The notes under the pieces are model-generated. The model worked only from the letters and a program-made list of their open reading frames with translations. It did no database searches and had not been told where the DNA came from. This document shows, piece by piece, positions 12,401-20,671 of a DNA stretch of 64,000 nucleotides. The stretch spans positions 98,248,207 through 98,312,206 of the forward strand of contig CM054116.1 in NCBI GenBank assembly GCA_028673005.1, written 5' to 3'. The stretch is from Tanypteryx hageni. Its lineage: Eukaryota > Arthropoda > Insecta > Odonata > Petaluridae. Every line of letters starts with the position of its first letter. Position 1 is the stretch's first letter. Made by a program: the position numbers and the translations under genes.

Positions 12401-13070
12401 CGGAAAAGGAGAGAGAGAGAGAGAGAAATAGAAGGAGCCAGGGAAAACAGAGAGGGAGAAGGGAAAAGGAATGAACGAGGGAGGGGAGAGGAAGAAAATA
12501 CCGGCGCGTATAGGGGAAGGAATTACGTAGAGTAGGAAGTAGAGACAGAAAAGAGACAGGAGTTAGGGAGAGATTATGCGCACACGTGAAAAAAGAATGA
12601 TATAAATATATATATATGAAGTAAGAAATGGACCAAGAGAGAGAGAGAGGGGGGGGGAGAGAGAAGTTAATGAGGATAGAGAGGTATTATAACAAAAGAA
12701 GGCGCACCGAGGTTAGCTGAGAGCGAAGGAGAGAAAAAAAGAGCAAGAAGGAGGAGGGGAGAGAGGGGAAATAGAAAATTGCGAAAAGTTGTAAGGAGTT
12801 TAAAATAAAAAAAGAGGAGACTTTTCTCTTACCGAAAGAAACGGATACTTCACGGCGATGAAGAGGAAGTCGGGATATGAGGAGAACTTCAACGGCGAGG
12901 GAAGCAGAGAGAGAGAGAGAGAGTAGAAAAATGGGAAAGAGAAAAATGAGGAGAGAGCGAAGGAGCAGTGCTGAGGTTGAGTGGTCTTTTTCTCGCGTTG
13001 GTGGGGATGGGAAGATGAGGGAATACAGCGCTCTAAAAATGTTGCGAAAGGAGAGTCGTATAAAAGAATA
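12400..13070 (+). repeat. polypurine block with GA microsatellites
   Basis: GA-rich + strand with (GA)n runs at about 12410-12426, 12638-12664 and 12904-12924, and an (AT)n run near 12605-12617. No gene is recognised. The 145-codon minus-strand frame is Ser/Leu-rich low complexity. Confidence 0.65.
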
Positions 13071-13117
13071 GGTTTTATCTGTATGGCGGCGATAGGAATG
13101 AGTTACGCGACCGCTAT

Positions 13118-13311
13118 GTAGCATCTGATTTTCCCAAAATAATATATGTATTTATGTACTTATGTATGTATGAATGAATGTGTACATATGTCTTTATATG
13201 TGTGTGTGTGTGTGTCTATATATATATAGTAGCATCTGATTTTTCCAAAAAATATAGGCACCTAAGTACTTATATACCTAAGTATATATGTGTGTACATG
13301 TGTCTATATAA

Positions 13312-13350
<39 letters not shown>

Positions 13351-13470
13351 TGCATATATTTTTTGGGAACATCAGATGTTAGTATATATATAGACACATG
13401 CACACAGATACATACATATAAACATAAGTACTTATATGCATATATATATACACATTTATATTTTTTTCGT
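13118..13470. repeat. TG/CA and TA microsatellite cluster with repeated CATCTGATTTT motif
   Basis: Alternating (TG)n, (TA)n and (CA)n runs, including about 14 CA units at 13316-13346. A motif close to TAGCATCTGATTTTTCC starts at 13118 and 13228, and recurs inverted at about 13361-13381. AAGTACTTATA follows or precedes it in several copies. Microsatellite growth plus a small duplication/inversion explains the layout. Confidence 0.65.
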
Positions 13471-14060
13471 GTTTATTTGAAAAGCTATTTTCATATATCA
13501 ACACGCGAAAAAATTCGCCGAAAAGAAGACACAGAGGGGAAATTAAAGATGGTTTTGGTAGCGTGCGGTTGGAGTGGGAAGGAAACAGAAAGAGATTCGG
13601 TGAGGAGGGTTGAAGCGGATTTCATTGTCAGAGGTAGTCGGGTGAAAGAGGTGAAAGGCGGACCACGAGAGATGCGGTTCGATCCGGCAGATAAACATTT
13701 CAAATAGAAATGTTTTGGCGAAGTAGAGGCTAAAGAGCTGTTATCGTGGGGCTATAATTCATGAGGAGAAAAAATCCACCGTAATAATGATAAAAGGGTC
13801 ATTTAAAACACAATAGCGTCGTAAATAAGGAACTTGAAAGAGTTGCATTATCGTAAAGAGAATAGGGCTAAATGATGGCCGTAATTTTGAAATATATGTA
13901 AATGTAATTATTCTAAAAGTTGTAAATCGCTTTTGACGTGATATCAGTTTATTTTGGTCATCTACTCCGCAGGAACAGCTTATTAAAATATTGTCATAGA
14001 TATATGCTAGGATGTCTGTTGCAGCTTCGCTTGCAAAGAAATCAATAAAAATTAGTTATA
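13471..14060. other. non-coding DNA
   Basis: Mixed then AT-rich sequence up to the left end of the next transposon. A 114-codon frame starting in the microsatellite has no recognisable domain. Confidence 0.35.
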
Positions 14061-14683
14061 CAGGGTGTGGGAAAAATTGCGCACACTAACAATGGGGACG
14101 GGTAGAAAACATCAAAACTAAGCAAAATGTGTAAGGAACAAATTCTCTAGAATGAATAGATAACGAGATATGGTAGGACGTTGCCAGTCTCTTTCATTCG
14201 CTGTTCCAGCCGGCTAAACACATTTTTGTCTGGATGGCGGCGTGCTGGATAACTATCTGCATAAGTCCTGGCTGCAGCATAGGCCCGATTACCAAACGCA
14301 CCAAGGATCAAGTATGTACATGTATTAGTATTCGTGTAACGTGTAGCCCATACCATTTCTCCTTCCGTCCTGACAGCGTACTGCTATGGAACGACTGCAC
14401 AGTATGACAGTAGGTCTGCATACGGCGCGCTGAGTGTTGATCACTGTCGTCTGTGGTATTGCAGTGAGCTATCTTTGTCTCTTTTCCGTGCCATACGTGA
14501 CGTCTTGTGAATCTTGGTCCTCTCACAGCATGTCTACATGCATGCTCCAATTGACAGTTCCTTTTTACCATGATATCTCGGTACCTATTCATTCTAAAGA
14601 ATTTGTTCCTTATACATTTTGCTTAGTTTTGAGGTTTTCTACCCGTCCCCGTTGTTAGAGTGCGCCATTTTTCCTACACCCTG
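14061..14683 (-). mobile_element. Tc1/mariner-superfamily-like element with ~115-bp TIRs, internally deleted
   Basis: A 623-bp element with long inverted ends. The left end starts CAGGGTGTGGGAAAAAT, and the right end in reverse complement starts CAGGGTGTAGGAAAAAT. Similarity continues for about 110-117 bases with a handful of mismatches. TA flanks both sides, fitting a TA target duplication. On the minus strand, 14147-14356 encodes a stretch containing GNRAYAAARTY, then YPARRHPDKNVFSRL and KETG. This matches the pattern I know as the DUF4817-type helix-turn-helix found in insect mariner-like elements. No DDE catalytic region is present. Confidence 0.7.
14147..14356 (-). pseudogene. transposase N-terminal helix-turn-helix fragment
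   Basis: About 69 codons. The central part (GNRAYAAARTY, then RRHPDKNVFSRLEQRMKETG) looks like a DNA-binding helix-turn-helix of insect transposons. It would bind the element's own ends. Both ends run into the inverted repeats or unrelated sequence, and there is no catalytic domain, so it is a remnant. Family assignment is from pattern memory, not a search. Confidence 0.5.
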
Positions 14684-14687
14684 TATA

Positions 14688-15504
14688 CAGTAGAACCACG
14701 ATTATCTGACACTCTTTTATCCGTTACTTTCTGTTAACCTTCGCCCCGCTAGATTTTTTGTTTCAAAGTTTGAATATACATTAATAGTACTAACAACTAC
14801 ATTCGTCCTTGTAAAATTTCTGTTATGTAATGTTTACCTGTATATGGCATTATTTCGGCCATTCCTAGAAAAAATTCATGTTCACTTCTCGCTAATGATT
14901 CTCGGAATTAACACTACACGTTTTCACACACACAAACAATTCTCGGAATTGACATCCACTACTATTTACGTTTGTCACTTAAAATTTTCCTGATAGTTTT
15001 TAAAGATCAACCTGTGTGATAAATTCATACGCCCTGAATAAAATGGTGGAAAAACGGAGACGCGTATCTTTTTGGACTTAATAAAAAAGTTTGAAATCCT
15101 TCGATTTTTAAGGAAAGGCGAAAGTGCTTCCAGTTTAACAGAAATTTACGGTGCTGCAAGAACTACCATTAACGATTTGTAGCTGGATTGTGACAAAATT
15201 GAGGTCTCGGTAAGCAAAATGGAAGTGAACTATGGAATCGTAACTCGAAGGATAACGATGAAATGTGCCACTCACAACCAACTTGATATCGCAGTGTTTC
15301 GGCGTTTCGTTCAACAACGGAGTAAAGGAATTCCTTTAACAGGGTCAATTATACCACAGAAGGCCCTTGCTATGACTGAAAAACTGAATGATGATCCAAC
15401 CGAACCGACATTCTATCTATCTATCTCTCTCTCTATTATCCGCGTATTTCCCAATTCCACCATCCTCATGGTTCCAAACCCTGATGGAAAATCGAGGTTC
15501 TATG
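14688..15504 (+). mobile_element. decayed pogo/Tigger-like element
   Basis: The left end reads CAGTAGAACCACGATTATC, typical of pogo/Tigger ends. The right end in reverse complement reads CATAGAACCTCGATTTTCC, the same pattern with one small indel. TA lies on both sides (14686-14687 and 15505-15506). Inside, + strand reading frames encode pieces of a CENP-B-type DNA-binding region. The 817-bp length lacks a DDE domain. It starts four bases after the end of the previous element, the TATA between them supplying both TA duplications. Confidence 0.65.
15045..15400 (+). pseudogene. Tigger/pogo transposase N-terminus, CENP-B-like HTH, broken
   Basis: The first part (about 15065-15200) reads LDLIKKFEILRFLRKGESAS and continues SLTEIYGAARTTINDL before an in-frame TAG. 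The frame from 15219 then continues with LDIAVFRRFVQQRSKG and ALAMTEKLN. These correspond to the two helix-turn-helix halves of pogo/Tigger transposases, which bind the element's inverted ends. The catalytic DDE region is absent and a stop interrupts the reading, so it is inactive. Recognition is by family pattern, not alignment. Confidence 0.6.
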
Positions 15505-15639
15505 TATATGTTATATTTTTTATTATTTATTACTTATATGTATTTTAAAAGAATAATCAATTCCATCATTCCACTTTTCATGTGGCCGCGTATGAACGCA
15601 GGGGGAGAGAGAGAGAGAGAGGAGGGAGGGGGAAGAGGG

Positions 15640-16969
15640 CGGAGATATAACTTGAGGTAGAGCAGCGGTTCCCAACATGGGGTCCCCGGGCTATGAGGGG
15701 TCGGCGGCGGCGAAAATTTTGGGAAGCCAACTTCGAGAAAGGGACCGGACCGAGATAGTACTGGGAAACCGTAAGCTGTGTTCAAAATTTCAAATGATTT
15801 CAATGTAATTCGTGCATTTACCCGCATTAAGATCGTCCGAAGGAGGGCCGGAGATAGCCCTTGAGATAGAGCAGCGGTTCCCAACTCGGGATCCTCGGAC
15901 TAAAAGCTGTCCGCGGTAGCGAAAATGTTGGAGAGCGCAACTTGGGAAAGGGACACGACCGATATCGCACTGCGAGTCCGTAAGCCATGTTCAAAATATC
16001 AAAAGGTCTCAATGTACATAATTCGTGCATTTACCTGCATTAAGACGACGCGAAAGAGGGCGGAGATAGACCTTGAGATAAAGCAGCGGTTCTCAATTTG
16101 GAGTCCTCGGACTAAAAAGGGTCCGCGGTAGCGAAAATTTTGAGAAGTCCAACTCGGGAAAGGGACATGACCGAAGTAGTACTGCGAGCCCGTTAGCCAT
16201 GTTCAAAATATCAAAAGGTCCCAATGTAATTCGTGCATTTACCCGGATTAAGATCGTCCGAAGGAGGGCCGGAGATAGCCCTTGAGATATAGCAGCGGTT
16301 CCCAACATGGGGTCCCCGGGCTATAAGGGGTCGGCGGCGGCGAAAATTTTGGGAAGCCAACTTCGAGAAAGGGACCGGACCGAGATAGTACTGGGAAACC
16401 GTAAGCTGTGTTCAAAATTTCAAATGATTTCAATGTAATTCGTGCATTTACCCGCATTAAGATCGTCCGAAGGAGGGCCGGAGATAGCCCTTGAGATAGA
16501 GCAGCGGTTCCCAACTCGGGGTCCTCGGACTAAAAGCTGTCCGCGGTAGCGAAAAGGTTGGAGAGCGCAACTTGGGAAAGGGACACGACCGATATCGCAC
16601 TGCGAGTCCGTAAGCCATGTTCAAAATATCAAAAGGTCTCAATGTACATAATTCGTGCATTTACCTGCATTAAGACGACGCGAAAGAGGGCGGAGATAGA
16701 CCTTGAGATAAAGCAGCGGTTCTCAATTTGGAGTCCTCGGACTAAAATGGGTCCGCGGTAGCGAAAATTTTGAGAAGTCCAACTCGGGAAAGGGACATGA
16801 CCGAAGTAGTACTGCGAGCCCGTTAGCCATGTTCAAAATATCAAAAGGTCCCAATGTAATTCGTGCATTTACCCGGATTAAGAGGGGCGGAGATAGAGCA
16901 GCGGTTCTCTACGTGGGGTCCTCGGACTAAAAAGGGTCCGCAGGGATGAGAAAAGGTCGGGAACCTCTG
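15640..16969. repeat. higher-order tandem array built from a hAT-type terminus
   Basis: Monomers of about 210 bases each begin with AGCAGCGGTTCCCAAC or a close variant. They start at 15661, 15870, 16082, 16291, 16500, 16712 and (truncated) 16897. Order is A-B-C-A-B-C, with an exact 630-base offset between the two trimers. The A copies differ at one base and the B copies at two, while A, B and C differ from one another far more. CAGCGGTTCCCAAC...GGGGTCC is a hAT-style inverted terminus. The array ends at 16969 with GGTCGGGAACCTCTG, the matching opposite terminus. Flanks AGGTAGAG and AGATAAAG match at 6 of 8 positions. Confidence 0.8.
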
Positions 16970-17468
16970 AGATAAAGGACAGCTTTCGCTTTTCAGGTAG
17001 CAAACAAAACAACGTTCAACGCTCAACACTCGTCGTTACGAAATTAATTATATATATTCATCGTCCTTCCGAGTACACTAAGCTTATGTACTGAAATAGA
17101 AAAAGGAACGGCTGTTTTACAATTGCTACTTATGCATATTGTACAATTTTTAGCGAACAATTTAAATTTCTGATAACAAATTTGTGATTGTTTTTTAAGA
17201 TATTTGCCGAAATTATTTATCACTAAATATTTTAACACCCTATCGTTGAAAAATATTAAATTTAAGATAAAATTGTAATGTTATATACCCTGAATTAAAT
17301 TTTTTAAACACTAAAATTAATCAAGGAAAATTTTACTCCTTCCGGTGAGTATATTGGGAACAAAAATTTCACCGTGCTTGAGAAAGTTCGAAATTTCGTT
17401 CTCAAAACGCTATTTTTTCTGGCTATTATGAAAGAGTTAAGCTTTATTCTTTCCTTATTTCTGAACAG
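16970..17468. other. AT-rich non-coding DNA / intron
   Basis: The sequence between the array and the first recognised exon. It ends in a pyrimidine-rich splice acceptor (TTCTTTCCTTATTTCTGAACAG). Most of it should be intron if exons lie further upstream. Confidence 0.45.
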
Positions 17469-17605
17469 CCTGCAATAGAACGTATTGGGGAGAGAGCGGA
17501 GAATCGTACGAGTTGGAGGTGCGCCGCCCGGCCGAAGATTCTTTGCCATTCCAATGCACGTTAAACTTCACGGCGGCTGGAGGACAGCACGGAGACATAG
17601 TTCAG
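17469..17605 (+). CDS. multi-CUB/LDLa membrane protein, first visible exon (start of CUB1)
   Basis: 137 nt between acceptor ...CTGAACAG and donor CAG|GTAATA. The first two bases complete a split codon, then 45 residues read CNRTYWGESGES ... FQCTLNFTAAGG ... GDIVQ. This is the start of a CUB domain: first cysteine, the second cysteine in FQCTLNF, and the strand that continues directly into ITFLSFAVG of the next exon. The exon is short and carries no start codon, so it is easy to miss. The preceding exon(s) with the signal peptide were not found; they are either further upstream or outside the window. Confidence 0.8.
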
Positions 17606-19161
17606 GTAATATAACTTTTCATCTTATCGAACAAAGCGCTACGGTAATCGTGGAGCAGCTTATGGTTCTTTTGTTTTGAAAAATACAATCGGGAAACTTT
17701 GGCCCTGAGTTTCTTAGCTAAGCTAAGTGGGGAGTATAAAAAAAGAACGTAAAGTGAGACATTATTCCAACATTTTCGCGGAGGCTTGCCTACGCTCTGT
17801 GAGAGAGTGGGAAGTGTTTAAACTTAATTTCAGATAAATTTATTCATGTAAAAAAACAATAAAAATAAACGCTTCGTAATTATTTCAAAGAATGGCAAAG
17901 ATTCACTCATTAAAACCTAATTTTAAAATGGGTGAGTTATGCTAATAACTTCTATTAATAATATTGATTATGAGTAATAAAGGAGAAAACGCTTCTGTTT
18001 ATTATATATGGAAACTAAATGAACATAGTAGTCTTTTCGGCATTATCAATCAAATTTATTTATGGAAGTATTAATATTACTCTGATTTTAAATAGTTAAA
18101 TTTATCTGCCATACGTGTATTAACATGGTATGGCGACAGTCAACAACAAAAGAATTTGCTACGCAGGTTTCTATGGCTTAACAAGCTTATAAACCGCTGT
18201 TCTGGACCGTTCTTCAAAATCAGTCGCCGAAAGTCGTCCAACAGCACCTAATTCAGTAACTCAAGAGATTAATTTGTAAATAAAATTTCCCTATTATTTC
18301 ATATGAATTACATCATCGTATATTTGTTCAGAATTTTCCAAGCAATAATTCTTTTTGAACGACAAATATGAAATAATTTTGTAATTTTTTGACGAAAATA
18401 TCAAAATTTCTTTGCCAATCACATTAATTTCAACACCTTGGATCTATATAAAACCATTGTTTTATATGAATCAAATAAAAAAAATTGTTTCGTTGGATGA
18501 CAAAAAAAGAAAAACGATTTTTTTTACCGCGAATGAGAATTCCAAAGCTTTCCAAACGTCCCTTTTCCCTCTTCAAATCATATCGATTTCCTTTCTCCTG
18601 CAGGTGCTCGTATACGCGACTGACCGAAGTAAAAGCTTGATTCTCCGGAAATGTGGACGGGTTTTCAGCCACAGGAAATTTCCTGGGAGATTTCCAAAAC
18701 AGATTTTTGCATGAATTCAGCAAGTAATAGGCATGCATACCCGATTAACAAAGTCATTCCGAGGCCGTTTAAAAAAATTATCGGACCTCTTTTTAAATCA
18801 AATCCGCAGTTTCGGAATCTTTTCTGTCGGAACACGGCTAAAATATCACTCGAAAATCGTTCGCGGTGTCAGCGCACGAGAATATACTGTTTACGTCGAA
18901 TGGCCACGCCTAATTTATGCGTGGGTGGGTCGGTTTGGCCTTTGGATATGTATGAGAGGCAATCTCCAATCCGAACGTGAACATTTTTGATCATCGGGAC
19001 GAGATAAGAGAGACCCTTTAGGTTTGCGCATTCTGCTCCACGGCTCCGCGCGTAAGGGAGTTCGCATGGAGGCGAGAGAAATGGTTACCATGGTGATAAC
19101 AACAAAAACCCTCGTCCAAATTGCACTGCGTTTAAACCCCTCCTTCTCTCTTTGCCCGCAG
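17606..19161 (+). other. intron 1 of the CUB/LDLa gene
   Basis: A 1.56-kb AT-rich intron, phase 0, with donor GTAATA and acceptor TTGCCCGCAG. No element is recognised inside it. Confidence 0.7.
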
Positions 19162-19439
19162 ATAACCTTCCTCTCGTTCGCCGTTGGAACCTTCGCCGGA
19201 TGGGGAGTTAAAGGAGACGGAGGCGGTGGCGCGGGAGCAGGAGAGGAAGTAGGCGGAGGAGGCTGCCCGGACGGAGGCGTGGGGGTGGCAGAGGCGGGGC
19301 TCCCGCCCACCGGGGGCCTCTGGTGCGGCACCGCCTGGGGCCATTCGACATACTTCTCGGAGACGCATTCCGTGGCCCTGTACCTCACGCTGCTTCGTCT
19401 TCCGCCGCACCAGCACTTCCACTTCCGCGTCTCGTACAG
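19162..19439 (+). CDS. multi-CUB/LDLa membrane protein, exon 2 (rest of CUB1)
   Basis: 278 nt in phase 0, visible residues 46-138. It continues CUB1 with ITFLSFAVGTFAGWG, a Gly-rich loop, then CPDGGVGVAEAG and LWCGTAWG. These are the third and fourth conserved cysteines with the C-P-D-G and W-C-G context of CUB folds. YFSETHSVALYLTLLRL and FHFRVSY are the closing strands. The Gly/Glu-rich loop before CPDGG looks like an expanded insertion. Donor is TACAG|GTTGG; the last codon is completed by the first base of exon 3. Confidence 0.85.
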
Positions 19440-20346
19440 GTTGGTTGGTACGGCAGATGCCGTCAACTCGGATTCCCCCGTCTCCCACACTCCACAACTC
19501 CCTCCGCTCCGTTCTAAAGCCTTGATTTCCCTCGGCTGATCCTCAGTCCTCCCGGCGGCCGTAAACGAATGCACGTCTGGATTGCCACTTTGTCGAACGG
19601 GACCCTATCTGGAAGGATGCCAGTCGGATTCCGTTTCATTGGAGATGTTCTAATCCCAATTTTGAGACCCGAGTGGAATTTACGGGCATCTTAAAAAGGT
19701 CGAATTACACCTCTTCTCCCGGAAATATATTGTCTTTGGAGAGGGCGGATGTTAACGATCCGGTGAAGGGATTGGCATAGCATATTAAAAAGATCAATCG
19801 TGGAAAACGACATGGGTGTAACTGGAAAGAAAAAGGCGTGTGTGATTTTGTTTCATGCTGACGTTTTTTTTTCTGTTTTTACAGCTTACAGCTTTTTTCG
19901 TAAAATATCAACTGCGTGTACGTAAATCATCAGGCCAATATCTTCAAAAAGACAAAAATGCAGTTTCTTTTGTATTGCATAGAAGTACAAGTGAAGAAAT
20001 AGGAATACAAAAACTTTCAACCTCTACGGAAATCAAGTTCTTTATAGTCAACCGTAGGCAAAGGTTTTAAAATTGTTAAATTTTCAACCTGATACTCTGT
20101 ACAGCAAAATTATAAAAATGCATTCATTTAGATCCGATAATGTTATGCAGCATGAGATCGACAAACTTCGGAATTAACGTTCAGAAGCCTCTAAAACCCG
20201 CGATTCGTCTGGGGATTTTGGACCTTCGAACTTGAAATTACCCAACAGTCGCCGTTACAATTTTCAAATTATTTCTCACCACATATGGGATTATCTTTCC
20301 CATTACTATTTGTTTGGGCAGAAATCGCCAATCCGTTTTCCCACAG

Positions 20347-20671
20347 GTTCCTCAAGAAGAGCGACGCCACCGCCAGGTACGGCGAACCTTTCGGGAGCAC
20401 AGGAGGACCTTCGTGGATGGCCCTCGGGGTCCCTGCCGGAGTGGGAGACAAGACGGCCGCCGCGGATCTCGTCCACAGGGGCCAATTGGTCTCCGGGACA
20501 TATTGCGACCGCGTCTTCCGCGACTGTCACCGCCTCCGATGTCGCATCCAGTCCCCGAACTTCCCCGGAATGTACCCGAGGAACGCATCCTGCACGTATA
20601 CGGTTGAGGCGGGAGCCTGGGTGCCCGGGATGCACGCTACGGTGGCCGTGCTGCAGAGGGCGGGACAGAAG
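20347..20671 (+). CDS. multi-CUB/LDLa membrane protein, exon 3 (linker and start of CUB2)
   Basis: 325 nt, visible residues 138-246. After FLKKSDATARYGEPFG, which closes the first unit, there is a linker with paired cysteines (TYCDRVFRDCHRLRC). Then comes the CUB entry signature IQSPNFPGMYPRNASCTYTV at residues 205-224, a near-perfect form of the S-P-N-x-P-G-x-Y-P motif. Acceptor is TTTTCCCACAG and donor CAGAAG|GTGAGC. The exon ends in phase 0, inside CUB2. Confidence 0.88.

Noticed and set aside
15640..16969. CRISPR-like array or tandem genes (67-88-codon frames repeating)
   Set aside because: The units are 210-bp nearly identical monomers with no spacer/repeat structure. The repeated short frames follow from the repeated DNA.
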